Assembly: GCA_009691315.1 (NCBI GenBank) | Contig: SICT01000017.1 | Location: forward strand, 1 to 16,022 | Direction: 5' to 3' | Length of the DNA stretch: 16,022 nucleotides | From: Candidatus Uhrbacteria bacterium | GTDB taxonomy: Bacteria; Patescibacteriota; Patescibacteriia; 2-12-FULL-60-25 | Shown here: positions 6,222-13,662 of the stretch, piece after piece | Position numbering within the stretch: the first letter of the stretch is position 1 | How the letters are laid out: each line of letters starts with the position of its first letter | The notes under the pieces: generated by a model | What the model was told of the DNA's origin: nothing | The model's input: the letters and a program-made list of their open reading frames with translations, nothing else | Databases searched by the model: none | Made by a program: the position numbers and the translations under genes

Positions 6222-7252
6222 TATCTTTTTCCTCTTCCGCGCATATATTCATCTAAACTAGGAGAAACTCTCCCTGCCCGTGCATTATCCCTTGCCCTGA
6301 ATGATTGCCCATATGCAGCTTGTTCTCGTGAAGTCATTTCATTATATAAAGATTGTGCCGCTTCACGACCGTGATAAGGAGGAATCTGTTGATCCGTTTG
6401 TTCCTGTATGTACTCAAGATAACTTGGTGTGCGCATCCAGCTATCATCAAATGGATCATCTCTGCCAAAATCAATGGCTTGTTGACGGGCAAATTCAGTA
6501 TCTTGATCTATTTGACCCAAAATAGCGTTTTGCTGACCCTTTTTTCGTGTATTGGCATGTATCAATATTTGATCAAGGTAATAGGCCGAATCCCTGCCTC
6601 TTATTAGCTCGGCTTCTCGACCGGTTTCCCTACCAGTTCCATAGCTTGGCAATGTTGGAGGCAAGCCCTGATTTCCCTCATGTGCCTCTGGCAATCGCGG
6701 ATTGCGTGGTGATACCCTAAGACGTTCAGGCATTTGATAACCCCATAATTCGCTTGAGTCAGGATGAACAGGTGCTCGTTCACCCTCTGTGGCAGGAGTT
6801 ATGACTCTCCCGGTTTGAGGATCAACGACTTCAGGAGTTGGCTCTTTAATAAAGCCACGAGGAAATATTGCCAAAACCTTTCTGTCCTCATCAGTCCTAG
6901 GTATTACTGTACGACCTAACACATCTGTTACTGCAGGATTTGAAATTCTATTTCCCGGCAGAAAAGGTTTCATTGGCTTGGGAATTTTCTTTTCGGGCAA
7001 TGGTGTATCAAACGGAATCAATACGCTATCACCAACAGCCCTTCTTCGTTCTCGGCGACTACTGCTAGCTCCGCTGGCTTGCCCAACACGTCCGCTCTCC
7101 ACTGGCCATTCGGCAATATGACTTATCACTGCAGGAGTAGCTTCCGTCAAGGATGGCTCATCATGATTTCTTGTAACTTCTGGTCGTGAAACAGGCAGCG
7201 GAGGAGGCAACCAAAAAGATTTTTTCGTTATTGATGTCAAATAATTACTCAT
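6221..7252 (-). CDS. Hypothetical protein, 343 aa, Pro/Arg-rich
   Basis: The start at ATG 7252 is preferred over an in-frame start further upstream because it overlaps the previous gene's stop by 8 nt (ATGAGTAA), implying coupled translation. The first 170 residues are proline-, arginine- and serine-rich and probably disordered (for example KSFWLPPPLPVSRPE and ASSSRRERRR). They contain short beta-hairpin-like phrases such as VLGRTVIPRTDEDRKV and DPQTGRVITPATEGE. The last 120 residues are helical, with many Gln, Arg and Asp. No catalytic motif, signal peptide or membrane helix is recognised. Its place in a run of similarly composed genes suggests a common structure or process. Confidence 0.8.
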   Translation of the reverse strand: MSNYLTSITKKSFWLPPPLPVSRPEVTRNHDEPSLTEATPAVISHIAEWPVESGRVGQASGASSSRRERRRAVGDSVLIPFDTPLPEKKIPKPMKPFLPGNRISNPAVTDVLGRTVIPRTDEDRKVLAIFPRGFIKEPTPEVVDPQTGRVITPATEGERAPVHPDSSELWGYQMPERLRVSPRNPRLPEAHEGNQGLPPTLPSYGTGRETGREAELIRGRDSAYYLDQILIHANTRKKGQQNAILGQIDQDTEFARQQAIDFGRDDPFDDSWMRTPSYLEYIQEQTDQQIPPYHGREAAQSLYNEMTSREQAAYGQSFRARDNARAGRVSPSLDEYMRGRGKR

Positions 7253-8348
7253 GATACGAACTCGCACGAAATGGGAAATCCCGCATTCCAGATATTTTGC
7301 GCTCGTCATGAGGCAAAAGCGTGAAAACTGGCTCACGATGAGGTTGCGTTGTCCCGTTAGGCATCCTGTGCAAAATTGTTGGCATGACTCGAATCAAGCT
7401 TACATGATCCTTTGTCATTCCCGGATACACTCCGGTTCCCTGAAACTCTTCAATGAGCGGATGTCTTGCAATAGGGCTGCTTTCATCGGCCACAACACGA
7501 GACAATGCGCTTGTCATTTTGTTTGTTAATTCATGATTTTCTGATTCTTCTTCTGGAAATGAGAGCAAACTTTCCATTTCAGTAAAAGGTGTTGCCGTTG
7601 AAGGTCTTAATTTAACTCTTGACGGGTGTTCTCGCGGTGTTGCCGTACTAGTAAATTGATGCAAATCATAAGTTCCAGCGCCACGAGCAGTTTGTATGGA
7701 CGTCATCAGTGCGGGGTCGTATGCCGGATGAGACCACTGCCGTTCGTGACCCGAAACATCACTGAAAACCGGACGAATAAGACGCAAATATGAAGTGTTT
7801 CTTCCTTGGGGCCGCCACAAAGATAATTCTTCGCCGTTTAATTTTTCGGCAATTCCCAATTGAAGACTTTTCAAAAAACTTGCTCTTTTGTCCCCATCGC
7901 GAATTTCTTGTTGGCCGCCTACCTCCCGTATCCTACTAAGAATACCGCTGTACGCATCTGCCCATTGCCGATGCGCAGAACCTGTTCTTCTTAATATCAT
8001 ATTCTGAAACATGTCTGGAGTTATCACGCCGCGGAGTCGCAATCGCGCTTCCGACAATTGCGACTCCGCAGACAACGACGAAAACCCCTGATCAGATCTT
8101 ATTCCGTCTAGGTTAAGGATACGTCCTCTTCCGTCCGATGCTTCCGGAACAAACGCTGGCAGTCCTTGTCCGGATGAATCAGGTCTCCATCCTACTCGGG
8201 CATTATAATCAGCTCTTTCGTGTTGCGCATAAAAATCCAGTGCTGCCATGTGATCAACGAGAGCTGGATTTACGCTCATTGCTCTGCCAGTTCTTGCAAG
8301 AAAAGGCATTGTGGGAGTATGTGATTCGGATCCTGTTAATGCACTCAC
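7245..8348 (-). CDS. Hypothetical protein, 367 aa (GTG start)
   Basis: The frame is open to 8405, but the first 19 codons lie mostly inside the upstream gene (stop at 8362). A GTG at 8348, 13 nt after that stop and preceded by TGGAAAAAAAAA, gives a start in the spacer. An internal ATG at about residue 14 is an alternative. The sequence is mixed helical and polar, with motifs such as HMAALDFYAQHERADYNARV near the N-terminus and RVMPTILHRMPNGTTQPHRE near the C-terminus. It has no cysteine-based or NTPase motif, signal peptide or transmembrane helix. Function unknown. It is translated from the same operon as the two genes that overlap or follow it. Confidence 0.78.
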   Translation of the reverse strand: MSALTGSESHTPTMPFLARTGRAMSVNPALVDHMAALDFYAQHERADYNARVGWRPDSSGQGLPAFVPEASDGRGRILNLDGIRSDQGFSSLSAESQLSEARLRLRGVITPDMFQNMILRRTGSAHRQWADAYSGILSRIREVGGQQEIRDGDKRASFLKSLQLGIAEKLNGEELSLWRPQGRNTSYLRLIRPVFSDVSGHERQWSHPAYDPALMTSIQTARGAGTYDLHQFTSTATPREHPSRVKLRPSTATPFTEMESLLSFPEEESENHELTNKMTSALSRVVADESSPIARHPLIEEFQGTGVYPGMTKDHVSLIRVMPTILHRMPNGTTQPHREPVFTLLPHDERKISGMRDFPFRASSYHE

Positions 8349-8361
8349 TTTTTTTTTCCAG

Positions 8362-10089
8362 TTAAGAAGAAGACACCCTCGGTGGAGCAGGAGGGGGCGG
8401 GGCACCCGCAGCTCCCAGACTCCCAGTGCCTCCGAGAAGCGTGGCCCTTCCGTCTCCCTTATTTTTCAGATTTTTTGGTGATTTATTTCGCTTCGGCTTT
8501 TCCGGATTTGGTGATTTATTTCGCTTCGGCTTTTCCGGATTTGTTGTTGTTTCCGTGCCCCACTGGTCAATTTTGTCGCGCACTCTCTCTGCAAGAGCCG
8601 GAACCTGACTATTTGCAATATTCCAAAATGCCTGATTGTTATTTTGCTCTAAAGACATATTGTCCGAAAATGACGTTTGAGTTGAAGCGGAATTCCATGG
8701 ATCTCCGGTGTCATATCCGTTGAAAGCCTTTATGATCAAATCTGCATTTTTCATAGCGAAGGAAAGACTGCGTTGCAATCCAAGTCTACCAAGAAGATCG
8801 GCTAATTGATCATCTGTCAAAACTCCTCGTGCATGCGCATCAATGACTGATTGAGCAGCGTTGCGTGGGGTATTCGTTCCTCTGGGAGTCGAACCTTCAC
8901 CTCTTGCCGGAGGAGGGAAGCCATCTCGTGGGTCAATCCAGCCACTCGGCCATGAAAACCCCCCTTCACCTCTTCCCGGAGGAGGTGCTACTCTTCGAGT
9001 CTCAACGCCTCTTTGTCTGAAAAATTGGTTAGTGTTTGCTCTTGTTTCTGCCGGAAGTTCCCTCTTCATGTCGTCGTATGTTGGTCCGCCGACACTTCCG
9101 TAAGGACCGTAAACCTCATCGTACACATCTTTATATTGCGCAAAATCTTTCACACTGTTGTCAATATGACGAAATTTTTGTGATTGACCCATATGAAACA
9201 AGATCGGATGATGTCCAAACTCTTTCATAAGATTTTCATGTGAAACAGAACTATCTGAATCGTCATAGGCTTCGACAAGATGAGCGTTAAGCATTGCTGG
9301 AGTCAATTGCGAAATATCAAAATTATTTCGGACATGCTGTACAACATGTCTGTACACATCCCTCATCCAGTCATTTTCAAGTTCATGTTGTATTTGTTGA
9401 TCAACTGTTAACGGCTTTGCTGGTCTGCCGGGAGTCGCACCTATTCCGGCTTTTCTCTCTTGACGTCTCAAAAGTATTTCAGCTGCTGCCTTTTGCGGAT
9501 TCCTCGTAGCCGTAAACGGGTCATTCGTGCCCTCGTACTGACCTTCAATTGGTTCCGTGTGAGCAACATCTCCGTACATGCCATCGGGATTTATTACATC
9601 TGGATGCAATGACTCATTTGCATGATATCTCACAAAGTCTGCCATAACTTCTTTGATTGCGGGGTCGCCACTTGCTTCCGACCTAACTGGTGGACGACCG
9701 TCGCCGCCGCCTCCTCTTCTAGAGCCACTTTGATCTCTCGACGGAGCAGGAGGTCGTCGCACCATAGGCCGTGCAGGTCCGCCATCACCATCCGGTGATC
9801 CCACATAGGTTCGAGTTCCCGTCTCGCTCAACGGAGCCGGTACAACCCGGACGGGTCGAGTTCCCGCCCCGCTCAACGGAGCCGGTACAACCCCGGCCGC
9901 ACCAGCACCAGATAGTCTTGGCGTAAAGTCGCCCTCTAAACCCGTATCTCCCTCCTCGGGCGGAGGAAGAGTTCCTCCGCCTCCGCCTCCGCCTCCGCCG
10001 CCGCCGCCGCCTCTCCCTTTTCTTCCCGCCTTGATTAATTCAACACGAAATGGAAAAGGCACGGATCGTGCAACATCTGAAATGCTCAT
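8362..10089 (-). CDS. Hypothetical protein, 575 aa, with a 13-glycine tract and tandem repeats
   Basis: ATG 10089 is preceded by a consensus ribosome site AAGGAG (10098-10103). Residues of about 27-39 are 13 consecutive glycines following GRKGR. Residues of about 40-145 are Pro/Gly/Arg-rich and hold a 15-residue imperfect tandem repeat (VVPAPLSGAGTR / VVPAPLSETGTR). Residues of about 146-345 look folded and helical, with many His, Asp and Tyr. A second disordered stretch has PPPGRGEG and PPPARGEG, then comes a helical block (about 415-510). The tail carries two exact copies of NPEKPKRNKSP and a Pro-rich end. No known domain is recognised. The alternation of disordered and folded blocks suggests a scaffold or virion-associated protein; an RG-rich condensate-forming protein is another possibility. 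Both are inference. Confidence 0.85.
   Translation of the reverse strand: MSISDVARSVPFPFRVELIKAGRKGRGGGGGGGGGGGGGTLPPPEEGDTGLEGDFTPRLSGAGAAGVVPAPLSGAGTRPVRVVPAPLSETGTRTYVGSPDGDGGPARPMVRRPPAPSRDQSGSRRGGGGDGRPPVRSEASGDPAIKEVMADFVRYHANESLHPDVINPDGMYGDVAHTEPIEGQYEGTNDPFTATRNPQKAAAEILLRRQERKAGIGATPGRPAKPLTVDQQIQHELENDWMRDVYRHVVQHVRNNFDISQLTPAMLNAHLVEAYDDSDSSVSHENLMKEFGHHPILFHMGQSQKFRHIDNSVKDFAQYKDVYDEVYGPYGSVGGPTYDDMKRELPAETRANTNQFFRQRGVETRRVAPPPGRGEGGFSWPSGWIDPRDGFPPPARGEGSTPRGTNTPRNAAQSVIDAHARGVLTDDQLADLLGRLGLQRSLSFAMKNADLIIKAFNGYDTGDPWNSASTQTSFSDNMSLEQNNNQAFWNIANSQVPALAERVRDKIDQWGTETTTNPEKPKRNKSPNPEKPKRNKSPKNLKNKGDGRATLLGGTGSLGAAGAPPPPAPPRVSSS
8477..8542 (-). repeat. Exact 33-bp tandem duplication (2 copies)
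   Basis: Two identical, adjacent 33-bp units (8477-8509 and 8510-8542) lie inside the 575-aa gene. Being a multiple of three, they add 11 residues (NPEKPKRNKSP) in frame. Lack of any base difference between copies suggests a recent duplication or active homogenisation. Confidence 0.95.
9811..9893 (-). repeat. Imperfect 45-bp tandem repeat in the 575-aa gene
   Basis: The 38-bp segment at 9811-9848 recurs at 9856-9893 with two differences (GTCTCG against GCCCCG in the core). The period of 45 bp preserves frame and encodes the repeated VVPAPLS..GTR peptide. Confidence 0.85.
9973..10011 (-). repeat. GGN trinucleotide tract coding 13 glycines
   Basis: Thirteen consecutive glycine codons, five GGC in a row and then alternating GGA/GGC, occur near the N-terminus of the 575-aa protein. 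The run is prone to in-frame length change by slippage. Confidence 0.95.
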
Positions 10090-10107
10090 TGCTCTTGCTC
10101 CTTGTCG

Positions 10108-10908
10108 TTATCTGGACGTTCTGGGTTTTCGCGCAGGGGGCTTGAACACCCTGATTCCGGGTCTTCCCGGCATATCCAAACCAGCGACAGCCCCCCGAGC
10201 TGAAGCCAGTGATCCGGTAACTGAATCATTGAAATCAGGATTGCGCATGTTCTGCGATCTTCCTGCCTCCGTTGCCGCCCGAGCGACCCGTTCGGCATCG
10301 GCGATTCGCTTTGCGTCGGCAGCAGCCTTGGTGCGCTTGGCAATATCATCCATTTCTGCAAATGACCGGCCGGGACGCACGGACTCGGGCTTGACAAACC
10401 CGCTTTCATCCACCTGTCCCGTGACGGCTTTCCTTGTCATCGGCAATTCCCGCCATGTGCCTGAGTCGAAGGCCTTTTCCAGATCAATGATTATTTCTTC
10501 TGGCCCGTTTTTTTTCTTTTTTCCGCCTTCCGGATTAACAAGCTTGAATAATCCGTTCTCAAGACGCTCCAAAAGAATGTGATGCCCATGCAAGGGAGAA
10601 TTGTGATTGTTGACCGTGATGATGATCTTGGCTTTTGGCTTGACATGTCGCCAATTGATGCTGCCATCGGAATGCTGCTGCGCATGCGGAAGAATAGCCT
10701 CTGGAGGCAGAATTGCCCCATTGGTCATCTCGATGGGAACGCGCATGGCAAAGGACGTGTAGATACCTGCAGCAACCGGCCCGTTAGGGCCCACGGGAGT
10801 CTTCGATCCCTTGATCTTGCTTCGACTGACATACGAAGTCATGCCTCTTCGTCCACTTCCGGACAAGGTAAACCCCTTTATGAATGTCAATGCCACGTCG
10901 TTTTTCAT
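10108..10908 (-). CDS. Hypothetical protein, 266 aa
   Basis: ATG 10908 follows the stop of the 58-aa zinc-ribbon gene by 8 nt, with a TAGAGG ribosome site that overlaps that stop. The N-terminal 150 residues look like a beta-rich globular domain (KAKIIITVNNHNSPLHGHHI, LLERLENGLFKLVNPEGG), interrupted by a Lys-rich loop (GGKKKKNG). Residues of about 180-225 form a long Ala/Arg/Glu helix (AKRTKAAADAKRIADAERVA) likely to be a coiled coil. The last 40 residues are basic, Gly/Pro/Arg-rich and probably disordered. No known family. The next gene begins 18 nt downstream. Confidence 0.83.
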   Translation of the reverse strand: MKNDVALTFIKGFTLSGSGRRGMTSYVSRSKIKGSKTPVGPNGPVAAGIYTSFAMRVPIEMTNGAILPPEAILPHAQQHSDGSINWRHVKPKAKIIITVNNHNSPLHGHHILLERLENGLFKLVNPEGGKKKKNGPEEIIIDLEKAFDSGTWRELPMTRKAVTGQVDESGFVKPESVRPGRSFAEMDDIAKRTKAAADAKRIADAERVARAATEAGRSQNMRNPDFNDSVTGSLASARGAVAGLDMPGRPGIRVFKPPARKPRTSR

Positions 10909-10916
10909 GAAAACCT

Positions 10917-11093
10917 CTACAGCTCAGATATTTTTACTTGTTTTTGAAATGAATTACGCAAGGATTCGACCAGCCTGTCAGAACACTCACGGCACATTGT
11001 AAATGTTTTTGAAATACTTATGTCGTGCTTTGGCGCGACAACGGCTTTTACCACAGCATCTTTTGAGCAAGAAGAACATTTATGAATCTGCAT
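10917..11093 (-). CDS. Small CxxC/CxxC zinc-ribbon protein, 58 aa
   Basis: This gene fills what otherwise looks like a 170-bp gap. It runs from ATG 11093 to TAG at 10917. Cys6 and Cys9 (HKCSSC) and Cys34 and Cys37 (MCRECSDRL) form two CxxC knuckles 24 residues apart, a zinc-ribbon pattern. The second knuckle is followed by a helix (DRLVESLRNSFQKQ), as in many treble-clef or ribbon proteins. The start overlaps the upstream gene by 14 nt, and the next gene begins 8 nt after the stop, so it is embedded in the operon. The role is unknown; nucleic-acid or protein binding is likely. Confidence 0.82.
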   Translation of the reverse strand: MQIHKCSSCSKDAVVKAVVAPKHDISISKTFTMCRECSDRLVESLRNSFQKQVKISEL

Positions 11094-11481
11094 GCATCAT
11101 GTCTTTCTGCGTTTTTGTTCGCACGGGAGCGTTGGAAAAAAGCATCTTTGCAAAACTTCTGCCATCCAGATACTGTTCGATCCAATTTGAATATATCATA
11201 TAATTATTTTCACGTTTTTCCAGTTTGGATTCATGAACCCTGACCGCAGCATTCCATTCGGTAATGATATTGTGAAGATCCTTTCTGTTTTGTTCAAAGT
11301 TTTCCGGAACAGGAATGATTGATTCCTCGCCGTCAGAAAATGTGACAATCCTGCGATTTCTTTCCGGAGTCAACTCCACGCCTATCTCGCTGAGTTTGTA
11401 CACATACTCTATTTCGTCGCGAATCATAGTTCCATCAGGCATTTCTATTTCCCATTCCTCTATTAAAGAGTTACTGCTCAT
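11080..11481 (-). CDS. Hypothetical protein, 133 aa
   Basis: ATG 11481 shares one base with the stop of the upstream gene (TAATG), indicating coupled translation. The protein is acidic at the N-terminus, with beta-hairpin-like phrases (EWEIEMPDGTMIRDEIEYVY, RRIVTFSDGEESIIPVPENF), and then a helical basic half (NIITEWNAAVRVHESKLEKR). No cysteine, membrane or catalytic motif is apparent, and no family is recognised. Its final 14 bases overlap the start of the 58-aa zinc-ribbon gene. Confidence 0.82.
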   Translation of the reverse strand: MSSNSLIEEWEIEMPDGTMIRDEIEYVYKLSEIGVELTPERNRRIVTFSDGEESIIPVPENFEQNRKDLHNIITEWNAAVRVHESKLEKRENNYMIYSNWIEQYLDGRSFAKMLFSNAPVRTKTQKDMMHADS

Positions 11482-12506
11482 TATTCATCTCGCTCTTTTT
11501 TGAAATAATGAGAAAGAACCTCCAGAATGTCTTTTTTGGAAAGTTTTGCCAAAAGCTCAACATTGATGTTCTCGCCCTTGCCTTGCACATCTGCGGCAAG
11601 CTTGGACAGATATTCGGGAAGTTCCTTCTTGGGTTGCCGCAATTTCGTCATGTCAATGGGATCAATCGGAAGCTGCATGCCGGACATCTCCGTGTACGCC
11701 TCATCTGTCTCCTGATCGTCAAGATGGGCGTCATTGACCAAGGGAATCCTTGCGTTGCGCAAGTAGTCCATGGCCTCGATGACTTCTGCCGAATTCAGTG
11801 AGACCGTACTGACGGGCATGCCAAGCCTTGCCAATTCCGTTCGTGCATCACGGTCATGACCATTGATGTCTCCAGACGAGATAACTGGCTGAACATCCTG
11901 AATGTGATTCCAGCGAATCATGTGTTTCTCCCCATCATGATCCGCGCACGTTATCCCATGATCTCCGATTGACACAATTCGTGCCCATACAGGACTCTTG
12001 TGCCTGAATGGATGCTGCACCATGACAATGGATCCAACATGCAAGTGCTGATGAGCTTTCCAGTTTTCCAAAGATTCCTTCACCTGATACGGAGAGGCAG
12101 AAAATGTCAAGGGTTGTTGATTCGACATCACGGATGGAGAGGGGTTGGAAGATGTTGGAACTGAGGAAAGCTTCACGTTTCGATGCGGTCTGGTTCCTGT
12201 GCCAACATGTCCTCCCCTAGTGTTTGACGAAGGAGTCGAAAGTCTTTTTTGCGGGGCCCTTGTGCCGCCCAACGATTTGTGTATACTTCCTACGGAGTAT
12301 TCCGATGAGTTTAAATCACTTAAGGAGGAAACGGCATTCTTCATAAGTATGAAAGATCTATAAAACGTCTCTTCCGGATGAGAAACGGGAGTTCCTTCCG
12401 GAACAAATCCGACAGAGTCGTAATATTTTTTCATAAACATGTGTTGCCTAAGTTTTTTGGACAATCCTTTTTCGTGGGCGCCCGATTTGCTAAAATGTAC
12501 GACCAT
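11481..12506 (-). CDS. Hypothetical protein, 341 aa, with a central SH3/KOW-like domain
   Basis: First gene of the minus-strand operon. ATG 12506 is chosen; an in-frame TTG three codons upstream would be only 3 nt from the AGGAG site, whereas the ATG is 12 nt away. Residues of about 85-130 are Ser/Thr/Pro-rich and probably disordered. Residues of about 155-207 (LHVGSIVMVQHPFRHKSPVW, ARIVSIGDHGITCADHDGEK, HMIRWNHIQDV) read as a five-strand SH3-like barrel of the kind often found in phage head, portal-associated and morphogenesis proteins. That resemblance is from pattern memory only. The C-terminal 80 residues are helical and charged (NVELLAKLSKKDILEVLSHYF). The next gene overlaps the stop by one base. 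Confidence 0.83.
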   Translation of the reverse strand: MVVHFSKSGAHEKGLSKKLRQHMFMKKYYDSVGFVPEGTPVSHPEETFYRSFILMKNAVSSLSDLNSSEYSVGSIHKSLGGTRAPQKRLSTPSSNTRGGHVGTGTRPHRNVKLSSVPTSSNPSPSVMSNQQPLTFSASPYQVKESLENWKAHQHLHVGSIVMVQHPFRHKSPVWARIVSIGDHGITCADHDGEKHMIRWNHIQDVQPVISSGDINGHDRDARTELARLGMPVSTVSLNSAEVIEAMDYLRNARIPLVNDAHLDDQETDEAYTEMSGMQLPIDPIDMTKLRQPKKELPEYLSKLAADVQGKGENINVELLAKLSKKDILEVLSHYFKKERDE

Positions 12507-12561
12507 GGTGAACAAAAACTCCTGCTCAATATCATAATATCATAACAGCACAGGAACATCG
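12507..12561. promoter_or_regulatory. Short divergent intergenic region with an 8-bp tandem repeat
   Basis: Only 55 bp separate the start codons of two operons transcribed away from each other. The region contains two tandem copies of ATATCATA (about 12529-12544), which on either strand give -10-like AT-rich sequences (TATGATAT on the minus strand). An AGGAG ribosome site serves the minus gene and an AGGAAC the plus gene. Full -35 elements, if present, must lie in coding sequence. A shared operator is inferred, not shown. Confidence 0.4.
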
Positions 12562-12951
12562 ATGAGAATACAGTTGACAGGCCAGAATTTGCCAGAAGAT
12601 GATCCCGAAATTATCATTCATGGAAGTATACCAAGGGTGGCCGAAAAATCCTGCCATCGTTGCGCAAGAGAGCACAATTGCGGGTTGCTCGACGAAGCCA
12701 TGAAAACCTTGCAGATACTTGCACCGATGCCTTTGCAAAAAACGCGCATTTTACGAAACCGTGATGGCCAGCTTGTTGCAGACACCAGTGTCGAGATGAG
12801 GTTTCCTATTCCCATGCCATGTCGCGGAGACCTGTGGGCACCTAAGTCCAGCGGACAATTTGAACATAATCCCTTGATCAATCGCCTTGGGTTGGCAGAT
12901 GTTTCCGAAAACTACCATGCCGATTTTTCGAACAAGAAAGAAGATCAATGA
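12562..12951 (+). CDS. Hypothetical four-cysteine protein, 129 aa
   Basis: First gene of the plus-strand operon that ends in the NADAR gene. Cysteines at 31, 34 and 40 (CHRCAREHNC) with a distant Cys87 (PMPCRGDLW) could bind zinc or an iron-sulfur cluster. The spacing CxxCx5C fits several metal-site types and does not identify one. The rest has no recognised domain. The stop overlaps the ATG of the next gene by 4 nt (ATGA), so the two are translationally coupled. Confidence 0.78.
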   Translation: MRIQLTGQNLPEDDPEIIIHGSIPRVAEKSCHRCAREHNCGLLDEAMKTLQILAPMPLQKTRILRNRDGQLVADTSVEMRFPIPMPCRGDLWAPKSSGQFEHNPLINRLGLADVSENYHADFSNKKEDQ

Positions 12952-13409
12952 TTTTTGACTACATTCCCCAACACGTGGTGACGGCCGTGCTGGCTTCCGT
13001 CGCCACTCTTGCTTGCAACGTGATTTTCTTGACATTTCGTCGAAGCACCGCGGTACCTATAGCCATGTTTGCGCTTGAACAACGCGACATAGCTACCAAG
13101 CAAAAAGCCGTGAACGAACAGATAGCGATGATCATCAGTTCGAACGAAAGATACCGTGATGAGCTCAAGGAAGAGATCACTGACCTCAAGAACGACATTG
13201 AACTGTCGCAAAGTCGTCATCAAAAGGAAATAACTTCCCTTCGCGAACATTACGAGTTCGAAATTGAGCTTCTTGGAAGAAAAGTTGCTACACTTAGTTC
13301 GGAGGTTTTGATATATCGGCGAGAAAATTCCGCCCTTCATCAGCTTTTAAGAAAAAGTGATGTAGTGATACCGGAATGGATCAGCATATTTCCCCAAGAA
13401 CCCAAGTGA
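12948..13409 (+). CDS. Membrane-anchored coiled-coil protein, 153 aa
   Basis: A single hydrophobic helix spans about residues 9-29 (VVTAVLASVATLACNVIFLTF) without a cleavage or lipobox motif and is followed by RR. Residues of about 45-135 form a continuous charged helix (SNERYRDELKEEITDLKNDI and onward) with heptad-like spacing, typical of a coiled coil. By the positive-inside rule the RR after the helix favours a cytoplasmic C-terminus. The likely role is a membrane tether or oligomeric scaffold. Length and layout recall a phage inner-membrane spanin, but the predicted orientation argues against that. It overlaps the upstream stop by 4 nt and is followed by the 71-aa gene after 14 nt. Confidence 0.83.
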   Translation: MIFDYIPQHVVTAVLASVATLACNVIFLTFRRSTAVPIAMFALEQRDIATKQKAVNEQIAMIISSNERYRDELKEEITDLKNDIELSQSRHQKEITSLREHYEFEIELLGRKVATLSSEVLIYRRENSALHQLLRKSDVVIPEWISIFPQEPK

Positions 13410-13423
13410 CAAAAGGAGCCCAA

Positions 13424-13639
13424 ATGTACAGCAATGCAGAGGTGGATATCGATAGTGTTGATGATCCTGATTTTTACGGAGTGGAGCATCTGAACAACAG
13501 GCAAAGGTCGCAGATCATGAGGGAAATACAGAATAGCCTCGGAAAGCCTCGTGAGAACAGAAAGATTCCCGAATCAGAGCCGTTCGGGAAAACCGAAAAG
13601 AAAAAGAACAAAAGGAATTTTCGTGTTTCTGAAGAATAA
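13424..13639 (+). CDS. Small charged protein, 71 aa
   Basis: The start at ATG 13424 is supported by a consensus AAGGAG (13413-13418) 5 nt upstream. An earlier in-frame ATG at 13376 would lie inside the preceding gene and lacks such a site. The first 20 residues are acidic (EVDIDSVDDPDFYGVE), the middle is helical (NRQRSQIMREIQNSLGKP), and the tail is lysine-rich (KTEKKKNKRN). No domain is recognised. It could be a peptide adaptor between its operon partners. Confidence 0.75.
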   Translation: MYSNAEVDIDSVDDPDFYGVEHLNNRQRSQIMREIQNSLGKPRENRKIPESEPFGKTEKKKNKRNFRVSEE

Positions 13640-13662
13640 TTTTCCAGAACAGGGTGATCCGA

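Noticed and set aside
10031..10582. 183-aa plus-strand ORF opposite the 266-aa gene
   Set aside because: It spans two minus-strand genes and their junction, lacks a ribosome site, and the minus frames show coupled starts and consensus ribosome sites.
12948..13639. Possible spanin pair: 153-aa membrane coiled coil followed by a small gene
   Set aside because: The size and the N-terminal helix recall an inner-membrane spanin, but the RR after the helix favours a cytoplasmic C-terminus. The 71-aa neighbour has no lipobox or signal peptide, and no endolysin or holin is adjacent.
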